Positions 46,036-58,032 of a stretch of DNA of 64,000 nucleotides are shown piece by piece. The stretch lies in assembly GCA_026075535.2 (NCBI GenBank), contig AP026538.1, forward strand, positions 930,001 through 994,000, written 5' to 3'. The first letter of the stretch is position 1. Each line of letters begins with the position of its first letter. The notes beneath the pieces are model-generated. The model saw only the letters and a program-made list of their open reading frames with translations, searched no databases and was not told the DNA's origin. This DNA comes from Tricholoma matsutake. Lineage: Eukaryota > Basidiomycota > Agaricomycetes > Agaricales > Tricholomataceae. A program made the translations under genes and the position numbers.

Positions 46036-46651
46036 CCTGTATTCAGCCTTCAAAATTATATTGTTTCCTATCTTACGTGTTTCTAAAGATCCATTAGTGC
46101 AGATACCCTGAGGTGAAAGTACATGCCTTACCTTAGGAACAAATAATCGCGATAACAGCATCACTATCCTGGTTTATGTCTTTTTCCCTTGGCTAGTAGA
46201 GCGAAAATGAAAGATCAATAATCAATCAGCGTATATTGGATGTATGGTAATGGTACAAAGAGGCATATTGTTCCAGATGGTAAAGCATGAGGAGAGAAGA
46301 GAACTCTATGGACGTCTTGCCCAACGAGAATAGTGACCGACATCATCTCATGCTGCACCCGGTGTTGCAGATCTTCGTAAATCAGCTGTCACCTATCTAT
46401 CTTACCGGTTCACTCTGGTGGTAGAGTGAGAAGGACATAGAGATAGGACCTGAAGAGACTTATAAAGGTGAAATTGGGAGATTGACTGGCATTCCAGGTC
46501 ACTCAATTGTCCTACACTCACTTCGCTTCGCTCTGCTCACTTGATTGCCCGATGCAAAATTTATCTGCAATATCAATTATCAATCATAAGATAGTATATA
46601 GGAAAGATTCTCGGTTTCGTATCAGCTACAGTCACAACGTTATAAACTAGG
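46036..46651. other. Intergenic region 3' of the NTPase gene
   Basis: No gene or repeat recognised. It should contain the 3' UTR and terminator of the minus-strand gene ending at 46652. Confidence 0.5.
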
Positions 46652-49600
46652 CTATATTTGATTCCCAACGAGAAGTCCCTCCCTCCAGGGTGGGGCAGGG
46701 CCATGAAGGACATCGCTATGCTCAACCCAGTGGTAACAATCCTCGCCCCCGTTCCAAAAAGGCTTCATCCGCCGCACCGCTTTCAGTGTTTGCACATCTT
46801 TTCGCGGGTGCTCTCCGAGGAAGTCACGAGAACTCAAAAGGAGGGCATACGAAGCTTTGTGGGCAGCGTCGATTCCGCGGTATACCGTTGGGGAGCAACC
46901 ATACACAAATATGTTGTATCTGGCGTGTCCCTCTTTGGGATGGTGTCGTCGGCCATGTTGAGGGATGTATATCTTGGACGGCGTTGGGTGATCTGGACTT
47001 CCCTCAATCGGTGGTGGAGTGTGAGGACGAGGGTTGGATTTCTTTGATGACGATGACGAAGAGTAATCGTCTGGCTTAAATATAGAGGTGGTCTGAGCCT
47101 CGGGAGGTTTTACTTGTAATCCGAGCTCCATAATCAGGCTAACGTACGGCCGGTAAGACGTAGGGATGGACCCGTGTGTGCATTTCCCTAGCTTTTTCGG
47201 GAAAAAATTGACCTCGGCTTGATCAATGGAGAGTTTAGCAACAGTACCGCCTTTGATCTGTCGCTTAAACTGTACAAGCACACCAGTCATGACATGCTCG
47301 CACAGCCGAGTGTCCCACAAGAGGACAGGTAAGATGCAGTCGACGGTGCGTTGGCCGTTCCGGCACATGATCGCCATGTGGCGGATGAAAGCTGCCCATG
47401 TCGCGGCGGAGGTTGTGCCGGTGTCGTCCGCCATTTTCCCAAAATGTGTGAAGCAGATGAGAGCGTGCTTGAATGCCTCTCTAAACGACATTCCCTCCAT
47501 ATTATCCGGGGTGCTGTCAAGAACCATATCTGCGCACTCATCGACGAACAACGCTTCGATGAAGGATATAAGGCGGCATCCAGCGCTGAAATTAGGAGGC
47601 ATTTTCTGGGGACGATTACCTTGTTCTCGCTCGACAGCGCGATGGTAGGCATCGAGGAGAAGTTGACGTCCGGTAAGCTCCCCCAGTTCTCCACGATCGA
47701 GCAAGCCAGTTTCGAGAATGGTGGTAAGCGTTTCGACTGCCATAAATGGAACTTGCCTCCTCCACGTCCAGAGTTGCTGGGCAGCAGCCTCGGCAAGAAG
47801 GGGTTCGGAAGGGTACCCAGACCGCAGGTACTCTCGGTGATCAGGAATAGAATATGCGAACCGCATGTGGCTCTCAACCAGACCGGCCTCTTCGATTTGC
47901 ACTTTTTCACGACGAGGCTCAAAGTCCAGTGACAGTTGGACATCTAGAACTGCCAGCTTTGCAGCGGGTAAGAAGGTATCGTAACTGAAGTCGATATTGC
48001 GAGAGGCAACAAGCTTCGCACGTGCTAATTCTATGAGCCCTGTATGGAGGACAGATGCATTCATCCCGGCTCCTCGTAACAGTGTCCAAAATCTATTGCA
48101 ACAAGCCATCAAGCACGTCAATTTGAACAGTGAAAAAATTACACCCACAATGGTCTCCCAAATTGCGCCATGAATGGAATTGTGCTAATATCTTTGAGAG
48201 TCAACTCGCCTGGCTTGACCATGAGTTCACCGCAGCAGTCAAAGGGTGTTTCGGTAATTGGTGCGTGTGTAACGGCTTTCCCACCGCGGATGCGAGCGGA
48301 TCTGGCAAGGGCCTGTGGCGAAGCGAACTGGGCTAAGCTCGAATTTGTGGATAGGAAAATGCAAAAGATCGGGAACGCTAAAAATTGGTTGAGACACGAG
48401 CATAGAAAATCGTAAAGCGTCTTCTCGTCGTCGTTCTTGGGCACCACTTTGGTGAGCGGGTGTGCTTCGTCGAAGTAGATTACGAGTTTGACTTGCTGCA
48501 ACCCAACCCAGCTGTCCAGCTTGGTGATGAGTTGTCCCAGTGCGAATCTTGCTGATTCCGCAGCGGCAAACTCAATAATCGTCTTCACATCGTAGTTGAT
48601 ATGATCAGAGTCTTCAGAGTCTTCAGGTCGCGCTCGGCGTTTCGCAAGCAACTCTTCATGCTTTTTCTGGATTTCAGGAAGAATCTGCCGATGCAATGAT
48701 TAACTACGATGTTCCTTGCCGTCTTCATGGATGCGCACCTGAATGGGGTTATTGGCGCCGTCGATCGCTGCCTTGTACAATTCTCTGCGTACGCCTTCAA
48801 GGTGACTTGACCACCACTTGGCCAGATCTTCAGCAGTTCTAGTTCGCTTTGACCTCAGTTCTTCCCGGCATTTCTCTAATTCGCCGCCGACTTGCGTAAA
48901 TACACTAGAGAGGAACTTCAGATAATTGGTTTTTAGGACATGCTGATCATCCGATACAGAAGTGGTAACGAGGTAGTCGCGGACAGCATCATCGGGGATG
49001 GGGAAGGCCAGGTCTGTGCTTGTCATTAGAAGCACCCTCGAAAGTAAAAAAAGTAAGGACCTTGTTTATCGCGCTTTTCTCGCAGATTAAATGGGATGGT
49101 GAAGACCAAGTTCGCTTGCTCGTGTACCATGCGAGATTTTCCCGTTCCAGAACTTTGAACGATGGCGATTTGGTTAGAATATGATTTTTCTGTTCGTGGG
49201 ATGGCGTTGATATTGGAGAATAGGAGTCGATGATTATTTCCCAAGTAAATATCACGCCAGGCGGACTGCAGAGCTTTGGAAGTAGGGTTGGCTCAGCAAA
49301 AGAAGAGCTAGAACAGATAAATACCGTCTTCTAGAGCATCGTGTCCATAGAATAAGCTGTCATGAACCACAAAAAATGCACCAATTACGCACTGGTCAGA
49401 TCTACATCCTCGTTGGGGGGTAGATGGCCCCTTTTTGCTACAACCTAGCCGTCATCACCAATCCCAACAAAAGAGTACGGAGAATCGCTTACGAGCTACT
49501 CGCACCAAAGGCCAGAGGATCTCTTTAATGATGATTAGAGGCCCAAAAAGAGGCCACATGGCACAAAAAACGCACCCAATTGTCGCACTTCTTTGAATGA

Positions 49601-49969
49601 GGCTTCTTTCCATGCTTTCTGTAAGATCGCACTGATGGACGGTTGTCGCGTCAGCAGTTCCTCCGCTTCTTCTTCTGTAAGAGTTACGAGTCTGTTGTCT
49701 CCAAGGGTAGTAATAGATAACAGTGCAGGCAAATCTGGCTCCCTATTAAACTCCCGAAAAAGTCTGAAATGCTTCATGAGCTTCGCATCTAGGGGCTTGT
49801 GATCGTCATCGATGAAGCGATCGCGCTCGCGAGATACCCGAGTGACCGATGGAGTAGCATCACGGAATGTGGCCTCGCGTGGTGGATTCAGATCGCCCAC
49901 AGACAAATGGGCGAAGTCTTCAAATAAAGAACTCGTCGGGTCCATGGTGGAACTGAGGTTCGCCGTCAT
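46652..49969 (-). CDS. Five-exon P-loop NTPase, Agaricomycete-expanded family
   Basis: Exons 49969-49576, 49273-49061, 49013-48739, 48684-48149 and 48092-46652, all introns GT-AG (302, 47, 54 and 56 bp). Total 2859 nt gives 952 aa with no internal stop. ATG 49969 is chosen as the first Met of a plausible N-terminus (MTANLSSTMDP); a second ATG lies 8 codons on. Walker A is QSSGTGKSRM (about 171-180), Walker B VIYFDEAH (about 362-369), and a sensor-like IFLSTNSS follows, then TETPFDC and MAQFGRPLFW. The C-terminal third has DCILPVLL (about 724) and GVLVQFKRQ (about 743-751), which could be a PD-(D/E)xK-like core with Gln for Glu; this is inference. I recall this architecture as a large family of uncharacterised basidiomycete proteins, perhaps related to Crinkler-type NTPases. 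The 302-bp first intron is unusually long and could hide another exon. Confidence 0.8.
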
Positions 49970-52132
49970 TGACCAATGATGGAATGATGACGCAATTTCA
50001 ATATATCGTCGTTCAGATAGAGTATGAATAAGCAAAGCAGCACGAGGAAAGAATAGATATAGAAAAGCAGTGTTGCGTCTTGGTAGCCCAATCAATGAAC
50101 TTCATCAAGTTGAAGGACATTGGTAAATAAATGTCAACAACGCGCTCATTCTGAATCGCCACTACTTACTATCTCTGCGCTTATATTTATCCATTGACGC
50201 GTGTGTCCTGGTTTTCCAGGCGCACGACACTCTTCTAGTTCTGAATTTGCAAGTTGTAATGCCTGGTCCCATTCGCTTCCAGATCTTCATCAATTTCCTC
50301 ATCTTCTGCCAACCTGGACTTGCTTTCTCCGGCTGCCAGTAGCGACGGTGTTGTTCCGCCATCCACATTCAATTCAACATCTGTGCAAAAACCGACCAGT
50401 CGCCCCTCCAAAAATCGCGTCTAATCTAACCAGTACTCTGATAGCGAACAAGACTTCTGGAAGCTATACGTATGCTTCTGAAACACATGATAGGGACTCT
50501 GTCGCCTCGCTCTGGAAACAAGCGGCCTGTTCTTGGGTTTGGTGCCGCCAACGAATTTTCTGGACAAATCCCTTCCCATCTCTCAAGATGCCCCAGAGTG
50601 CCCGGACTGGAGGGGCTTTCGCCAGTGTTGGGAGCGCAGAGAAAGAGATTAATATATACACACCGTTTGTAAGCTTGTTTCTGCATCTGCTATGCTTCAC
50701 TAATAGTCGGTAGATCAACGCGGTGACACCTTTCGCCCCAAACTTAAAGTAACTTAAAGTTCATCGATACACACGCCAATCCAGATACCCAGTACGACAA
50801 ATTTGCACCTGATATCGGCATCTATCCCATTAACGATCAACCACAAGGAGATGCCCAGACCAATTGCTCGAAAAGGGACCTCTTCGTCGAAGATCGCCGA
50901 AAAAATCTGACTCATTTCATGATTTATAAGATTGACACTTGCCATATTCCTAGGATTCGAACCTCTGTGGATAACCCTCTCGGGGCGGAGAGGGCTTGAA
51001 AAAAAGGAACCGGGATAGATTGTTGTTCGATGAAAGGTTGGTAGCCCCGCCGTAGAGTGAAACAATAGACAAGACCAAAGAAATAGCCTCAACCTAGTAG
51101 AATGACGTCGTGTTTCTCAAAGTCCCAATTTGCGCTTTCATTCTCATACCACCACCACCGTTATTGCCCGCAGTGGGCTACAGTGGGTACCGATTCCAAA
51201 TACCTTCTGGTACGGTACTATTAACTTATAAGACTCGTTTCGAGGTTTTAATCATTCCGAACTTCTGGAATAATATCGTTCAGCAAGATTCGGCACCATA
51301 ACTTTTTGTAGTCCCGAAGGTACGTCAGATTTTCCTTGTGAATTGTTTCGTTTGTTTATTTTTACTGATATTCTGTCATTCACAGGCATTTTCCACTGAT
51401 TTTCATCGTTCTACGAGCACATAACTATCCGCAATCAGGGGCAGTCCGCTATGATATACCTTCCATGGGCCCAAATGGGCCAAGCCAGGCCACGATGACG
51501 GCTTCATGGCGGCTTTGGCCTGGCCTGGGATTCTGAAAAGCCAAAGCCAAGCCGTTAAGCCGCGGCTTTTTGGTGGGGTTTGACTGTAATTTACCGGCTA
51601 CGAGGTATGTATGCGTTGAAATTTCTCGGTGGTGGGGAAGTAATTTCAATACTACGGTAATACACCATTCGTTTCCTCACTCCGCCATCCTACTTCGACC
51701 ACCACCGTTCCCTATCAACCTGACACTCAAAGGCAAACCTAGCGTCAAACTTGTCACATCACTCACAGATAGGGAAGCTACACTGTACCGAGTAATACGG
51801 TATATAGAACGTATACATTGTACCGAATGATACGGGTTCGTGGGGGCCCGTAGAACGCTCTCATAATAAGTATAATATGTACTACTATCAAATAGATACA
51901 GTGTTAGTATTCTGGCTTGTTATTTACTACGGGGAATGTTAATAGCCAGATCAGTGACCTATGAGGTAGTGTTGTACACAGTAAACGGCAACGGCAACGG
52001 CAGCGGCAACAGCTGCAGCATCGGCATATATGTGCGGTAGTAATCCAATATCTTTCATATGGAATCAGGCATATAAATAACCAACTAAACAACAGTGTTC
52101 ATTCTACCTTAATATAACAATGTAGATACAAC
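49970..52132. other. Mostly unannotated stretch with two weak exon candidates
   Basis: On the minus strand about 50280-50172 reads EWDQALQLANSELEECRAPG then KPGHTRQWINISAEI, ending at a strong GTAAGT donor, so it may be an exon of a lost or unassembled gene. A second minus frame, 50943-50754, encodes about 63 aa with one hydrophobic segment (IGLGISLWLIVNGI) and no recognisable family. The remainder (51100-52130) shows only a GGCC-rich repeat fragment at 51463-51575 and an AACGGC simple repeat at 51984-52012. Confidence 0.35.
51463..51575. repeat. GGCC/AAGCC-rich fragment of the 44882-type hAT family
   Basis: Contains GGGCCAAGCCAGGCC, GGCGGCTTTGGCC and AAGCCGCGGCTTTTTGG, like the arms of the element at 44882-46035. 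Its TAGTGATGT termini are not found, so it is probably a truncated copy. Confidence 0.5.
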
Positions 52133-52864
52133 CTAATTCTGAGAATCAGCAGGATTGGCCATGTTCTCATCATGGGATGATGATCTGAGTGGAATGTTTG
52201 ACAATCGCTGTTTGAATGATGTCATATCACATTCCACCCTCTTCTTCAAAGTCGCATATGTGCGTAACATGATATCTTGCTGTTCCAGCGTCTCAACCTC
52301 AGCCATGTAGAGACGATGGCTGGTATCCTTGTAAGAGGTGCCAAGCTTGTTTTGCAGGGCTTTCACTTCGGCATGGCAGCCCAACAGCTCCCTGTCTGTC
52401 AAAGTCTGCAACAGGATTAACTAACAGTCATGCAAATGAGGACATGGCACTTACTGGATCGGCTGGTAGCTGTAGCATATTCTGGGCCACTACGTAGGAT
52501 GGTGTATCCCTCATGTTTCCAGACTATAAATTCATCAGTGAGAGGGATGGATAGACAAGCCAGCAGGAGCCCAGAGAAGGCATCGGCCAAAACATGGCAT
52601 CGGCCAACACACAGCATCGGTCAAGGCATGGCATCAGCCAACAGCCTGACATCAGCCCAAGGATATAATGACACTTCAAAAAAAAGAAAATCTTACCCCC
52701 CCATCTGCCATGCATACATCAAATTCAACCTTCTTGCAATATGCCTCCATTGCTTGTTGCATAGCTGGAATTATAAAAGGGGGCACAAGATAGTGCTGCC
52801 CATTGTCACCTTGGATAGCAACATATCCATCAAGAATATAAGTGTTGCTTTGCTGATCACTCAT
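52133..52864 (-). CDS. Small conserved accessory gene of the KDZ module
   Basis: Exon 1 (52864-52697) starts MSDQQSNTYILDGYVAIQ and ends at a GTAAGA donor. Exon 2 ends at 52455 (GTAAGT donor) and contains LTDEFIVWKHEGYTILRSGP; its acceptor is unclear (about 52550). Exon 3 (52395-52133) joins in frame as RELLGCHAEVKALQNKLGTS with YKDTSHRLYMAEVE and ends at a stop. I recall similar small proteins (DEFIV...YKD.SHRLYM) beside KDZ transposases in other mushrooms; function unknown. Intron 1 (52696 to about 52550) carries GGCATCGGCCAA-type repeats. No nonsense codon is seen, unlike its neighbours. It is divergently paired with the Cys-cluster gene. Confidence 0.6.
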
Positions 52865-53045
52865 GGTATAGATAACACAGAGATGATAACAGGGTGATAT
52901 CAACAAACACCGTTTAATCAGCGGTACATATCAATCAACAACACGTGACTGTTGATTTTCATCTTTTCACTTGTTTTCTTATCAACATCCATCATCATCC
53001 ATCCAACCCGACCCCGCACCCACACCCGCAGCCAATTCATCCAAC
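52865..53045. promoter_or_regulatory. Divergent promoter region of the small and Cys-cluster genes
   Basis: The 181 bp between two start codons on opposite strands. Pyrimidine-rich TTTTCATCTTTTCACTTG lies before the plus-strand gene. No certain TATA box. Confidence 0.4.
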
Positions 53046-55182
53046 ATGAATGTCACACATGAACAAGTACTTGGCCACATCAGCCAGATCGAGCAAGCGA
53101 TTTGCCAAGGAATTAATGAAAAAAACATCAAGGCTGTGGTGAAGGAAAGAAAGGCAGAGCTTGTGAGTGGATATGTAATATCAAACCAACCATGCACTAA
53201 CATCCTGCAGAAAACATTATTTGGGTGGAGAAAGCAGAATCTCACATCCAATGTTCAGGAAGTCTTTGAGGCCGACGCGTTCTTGTGGGGATTTGTGGTG
53301 GCTTGGTTCAATTTGGACAAGACAGGGGATGAAGGTTTCATTGAAGGTCAATGGAGGGCAATGAAGAGCTTCAATGAGAAAAAAGGTGTGACCGAAGCAG
53401 CAGCGGCAACGGCTGGAAAACTGGCAACGGCAATGGCAATGGCTGGAAAACCAGCAATGGCAACAGCAACGGCGGTAACATCTGGTACGGCAGCAGAACC
53501 AAGAGAAGAGATGGCATCAAGGACAATTGTCATGAGGAAACAAAGGCCAGCCCCAGGAAAGAGTGCAAAAGTGACACCAGCACCGGCACCACCACCAGCA
53601 GCCAACATGGGGGCCCAACCAGTAGCTTCCAGATCAAGACATCCAGCTCCTGCTCAGCACTGATCGCAACCAAAGGTGCCGGCCATCAGAGTGACACCCA
53701 GGCCGCGAGTGGTGGAGAGTAGCAGTGGATTGGACAACAAATTCCGGAATGAAGAAGGGGCCGAGGAGTCCGATAGTGGAGAAGACGAGATAGAGGAGAG
53801 CGACACCACTACCAATTCCAGGAAGAGGCACAAGCAGGACACCACAGCAAGAGCACGAGCACCCCTGCGAGGGAATCTCAGGACGACACTGTGTGCACAA
53901 TGTGTAAGGCTTAAGCGTGAGTGTTGGGAGCAGGTAAATGGAAAAACAGCATGCTACTACTGCAGGCGCGGCAAGGTTCAATGTGATCCAGAGGATGAGG
54001 ATCAAGTCTCAAGAAAGAAAACAAAAAAAGAATCAAGAAGAAAAATGAAGAGAACATGATTCTCCAGTGAACATAGTGGCGAGGAATTGCCTCGCCATTT
54101 CACACGAAAAGAAAAGGGAAAATCAAAAGGTGAGTTCTTCCATATCATGACAAAACCACTATCTAATACATATTCCAACAGCTGTGGACGTTGATGTTCA
54201 CATGGCCGATTTTGACGATGAGCTGACTGTGTACGTGCCCGTGCCCGCTCCCGCTGCCGACCTGTACACAAGATTGGCTGACCGCTTGGAACAACTTGAA
54301 CGAAGGTTCGAAGCGCAGGTTGAACAAGTGGAACAAAACTTTGAGTCTCTGATTGTTGAGCAAGGCAAGTGGATCGAAGCCGGAGTCCAAGAACCCTTAT
54401 GAGGGTTACGGGATGGGGTCGCCTTGCTGATGAGGAGGATGGCAGACTTCAAAGAGTACCTTGGGTGGCAGGACGGTGCACAAGCCATTGTGCTGTACAA
54501 TGGCCAAAACTCAGAGCGGGTGACTCGCATCGAGAGGGAATCAGTCAGGAGGGAAACCATTGAGCCCATTCCACATCCTGATGCCGATACCAATGCCGGG
54601 TTTACGCAAGGAATGGACTCTATCAAGGAAGTTGACATTGAGGAGAATGGCAAGGAGAAGCATGATGAGGGCATGGAGACGGAATCGAAGAAGGACATGG
54701 AGGTTGAGGAGGAAGCAGCCATACTCGAGGAGGGAAGAGGTGGCCCCGAACATCCTCCCCCGATTCACATCATTCCTGCCACACCCCAAGACTCTCAAGA
54801 AATGGCGCAGCAGCCAACATCAATGGCCCCTCTCCCTCCCCTCTTCACCCCGACTTCACTCCCCGGGCCCGAGGTGGCCACACCAACTTTGGCATCGGCT
54901 GTGTCTGTGGCCACACTGGCATCGGCAGTTACCCTCCGTTGATCCCCACAATTACTTCCATCAGGTCCATCCATAATACCAAGTACAACCCCCCCACCTC
55001 CATCACCATTGTCACCCTCGCCTGGCTCCCCTTCCTCGGCACAGTTGCGCCGATCCCCTCGTGGACTTACACCTGGTCCAGCTGGACCACTTTCCAGAAG
55101 TACCACACCTCAGCCAAATCCTAAGAAAAGAGTGGGAACTTCTGAGGACAGAGGTGATGCCAAGCGAGGGAGAAAGGAATAG
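53046..55182 (+). pseudogene. Zn2Cys6-like Cys-cluster gene of the KDZ module, four TGA stops
   Basis: Exon 1 53046-54129, intron 54130-54181 (GTGAGT...CAACAG), exon 2 54182-55182; 695 codons in one frame including TAG. The N-terminus (MNVTHEQVLGHISQIEQAIC) leads to an Ala/Thr/Met-rich simple stretch and an acidic Ser region. The cluster CAQCVRLKREC then WEQVNGKTACYYCRRGKVQC follows, spaced Cx2Cx6Cx9Cx2Cx6C like fungal Zn2Cys6 DNA-binding domains. After the intron comes a coiled coil (LADRLEQLERRFEAQVEQVE) and a Pro/Ser tail. In-frame TGA codons stand at 53661, 54057, 54400 and 54940, each explainable as CGA to TGA. There are no frameshifts. A DNA-binding cofactor role is inferred. Confidence 0.72.
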
Positions 55183-55347
55183 ACATTTTCGTTACACATG
55201 TAAAAAGTATTAGACTTTCATATGTATATAATTGATAGAAATCTATTGGTCTACAAATTTGACTCTTTTATTTCTTGGTCTTCTCCCAATAGTCTGGGTT
55301 GAGATGGCTTCCTCCTGTGCAAGGTCATCAGCTGTCTTTCGGGTCCA
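55183..55347. terminator. Shared 3' region of two convergent genes
   Basis: AT-rich sequence between the stop of the Cys-cluster gene and the stop of the minus-strand accessory gene. It presumably holds both polyadenylation sites. Confidence 0.4.
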
Positions 55348-58032
55348 TCAAGCAAGTGCTGATGCCAATGGAATTTGAGGAAGCTCAGTGCTTTGAGATG
55401 ATGGTGGTGTCATCTGTTGCAATGTGTTCTGGGCCATGGTGGGGTCGACTGTGGCCATTGCTGCCCATGCTGTGGCCATTCCTACTTGGGCCGTTGCCGT
55501 TACTATGTGGGCCGTTGCCGGTGCTACTTGGGCCGACACTACTTGGGCCATTGCCAATGTCACTGTGGCCGCTATGGTGGGGTCGACTGTGGTTGTTCCT
55601 ACTTGGGCCATTGCCGTTGCTACGTGGGCCATTGCTGGTGCTACTTGGGCTGACACTACTTGGGCCGTTGCTGACATCCCTGTGGCCGTTGCTGCCTGTG
55701 CTGTGGCCATTCCTACTTGGGCCGTTGTTGTTGCTATGTGGGCCATTGCCGGTGCTACTTGGGCCGACACTACTTGGGCTGTTGCCGATTGAGATGATGG
55801 TGGTGTCATCTGTTGCAATGTGTTCATGGCCATGGTGGGGTCGACTGTGGCCATTGCTGCCCGTGCTGTGGCTGTTCCTACTTGGGCCATTGCCATTGCT
55901 ATGTGGGCCATTGCCGGTGCTACTTGGGCTGACACTACTTGGGCCATTGCCGACATCACTGTGGCTGCTTGTACTGCGGCTGTTGCCGATGGCATACCTA
56001 AAGCAATGAGTGCCCTTGCCCTTGCAATAGGATGTTCGGTCCACTTTCCTCCAACAAGTCGTTGAGGTTTAGGATGCAGTACTTGCTCTTGAGGTGAAGT
56101 GGTGTTTTCTTCTAACAGAGATGGATCAATTGGGCATGGGAGTTTGTTCACAGTGTCATTCGGAACTGATGGTCGTGTGATGTACATGTACCTCATGTAA
56201 ATCTGATGAGGAATGAGATACTCTGGTTCACCATCACTGGGACCATTAATCAGCTGGGGACAAGTGACACCAGCTGTGTAGAGCATATCCATTGTAGCCT
56301 GATTGACTTGCACATAGGATGACTGTCTTGCTGTATTGCGATTGTGGCTTAGGGCATCGGCATCAGGTTGGTGGCCAGTCATAAGGCCATGATCGGCAGC
56401 GGCATCGGGTTCGGAATTGGATGGCTGTGCTGTGGTGGATTGTCAACGGGGTTGCTTTCCCTTAGATTTCCCTTTGCATTTTCTCAATTTCACTTGGGCT
56501 TGGGGATTGGCATTGGACTCAGCAGTGAGATGGTGACTGGTGCCGGTCACTGATTCGGCATTGGACACAGCATCGGCATTCCTTTGACTACTGCGTTTTG
56601 GTTTATGTCGGGAAGGTGGAGGGGGATTCAAATCACCTGGATAGTGTGTGGGAGCCACAGTCCCATTATCTGCTTTGATTCCCTTGAACCTGAAGGCTCT
56701 TTCTGGCCCCTGTGCCGTTTGCCGCTGCGAAATGTGGTCGAAGAAGTCTTCCATGGTACTCTTCTGCATTTTCCTTGGGCCTGTGAATTTGAACCCGGCT
56801 GGGAGATATTCAGGACTAATGAAAGAAGAAGTGTGATCGGCAATTGCTTTGAATGGGATATGGCAATTACGACCATTATTGGCTAGTACTGCATGGATAT
56901 AAGTAATTGTTTCTGGACTAGGAGCTTGATGTACCGTAATGCTGCCCAACATATAAGGTAAACATTACTTCCAACTCCTTTTTGGTATACGGTGAGGCAT
57001 TCCATGGTGTCGGAAGGATCGGGTAGCCATCATTAGTCTTTGGTAATCTGCTTAGCTTTTCTTTGTGTTGTATTGCCGTTGCCATTGATGTAATGTCTGG
57101 TGTGAGTAAAGCCTTCACATAAGTTATGAAGTTTCACTTCAGTTCAGTTACTGCACTGGAATACGTGTCTAGAAATGATCACATAGGGGTGGCTATCAGA
57201 TTGGCCATGTGGTCATGACTGCAAATGGCATTGGCATTGGCATCAGCCATCATAACTTCAGAGACTCACACGTCAACAACCAGCAAACCCCTAGGGTGGA
57301 CATAGGCTGTCATTATTACTGACAATGCCCCCATGTCTAGCCACTGTTGTCGAGCATTCTCCTGCACATGCTTAAGTAGGTATTTTGCTGCAAGACTGTA
57401 AAGTCTGGCATCGGTATCAGGAGTGGCATTGGCATTGGGAACTACTCACCTTCACTTTGTCTCTTCAGGATATCCTTGATGCATTATCTTATCCCGCTCG
57501 TCATGCACGCCTAACTTCTCCTCTGTAGTCATCTGGTTGTAAACATTCTTGATAGCCGGCATTCGCATTTGGAACCATCCTGGTGTACTCATGATGGCAT
57601 CCTCAACATGTAACATGTTCGCGATCTCTTGCATAACTCAGTTGTGGTACAAGCTCCAAATGACTTCTGACCGCTTGACTTTGAAGTCGTTCGATTTCCG
57701 TGAGAGTCCTTGAGTCATTCACCAGTTGTTGGAAAGCCAGGTTGTTAGTTCCTGGCGATGTGATCAGTAGTACAACCTTCACATCCTTGTGAGTTTACCT
57801 TGGCACAAAGGCGACTCTCCTCCTGATCCACAGGGGCCTTGTCAATTGCTGCCTAATAGTTGAACATTGCTGGGAGGATGTCGGTCTTGAGTATTTGCAA
57901 TCAGCCAGCTTTTGATTGCTGCGATCGGAAAGAACCTTTGTATGGCTCTATGATCCTCCACTCTTCATCCGTATATCTGCCTCCCTTCCAGTACTTTCTC
58001 AACCACAGATTCTCTGATGGCCCAGGCGGCAT
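55348..58032 (-). pseudogene. KDZ-module accessory gene, five nonsense codons
   Basis: Starts at ATG 58032 (MPPGPSENLWLRKYWKGGRY, TDEEWRIIEPYKG). Exon 1 ends at 57799. The next recognised exon gives LSRKSNDFKVKRSEVIWSLY, then VMQEIANMLHVEDAIMSTPG with WFQMRMPAIKNVYNQM, ending at a GTGAGT donor near 57450. It continues at 57118-56918 (PILPTPWNASPYTKKELEVM), 56952-56443, and a repeat-rich C-terminus to 55348. Stops: TGA 57903-57901, TAG 57855-57853, TGA 57640-57638, TGA 57454-57452, TGA 56445-56443, all at Arg- or Gln-like positions. One possible frameshift lies near 56950. I recall related proteins beside KDZ transposases; their role is unknown. Its start faces the KDZ gene. Confidence 0.6.
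55400..56010 (-). repeat. Coding tandem repeats (AQVVSAQVAPAMAHIA units)
   Basis: Four imperfect copies of a block AQVVSAQVAPAMAHIATATA with QVG, separated by ATVDPTMA and TLQQMTPPSSQS segments, in the C-terminus of the minus-strand gene. At DNA level it is built from GGCAACGGC/GGCCCAAGTAG words. Confidence 0.8.

Noticed and set aside
46658..47932. Plus-strand frames of 129-193 codons
   Set aside because: They lie antisense to exon 5 of the NTPase gene and share no start, intron or family signals.
55299..56009. A 236-codon plus-strand frame rich in Leu/Gly/Pro
   Set aside because: It is the reverse of the tandem-repeat C-terminus of the minus-strand accessory gene, whose frame continues into non-repeat conserved sequence.
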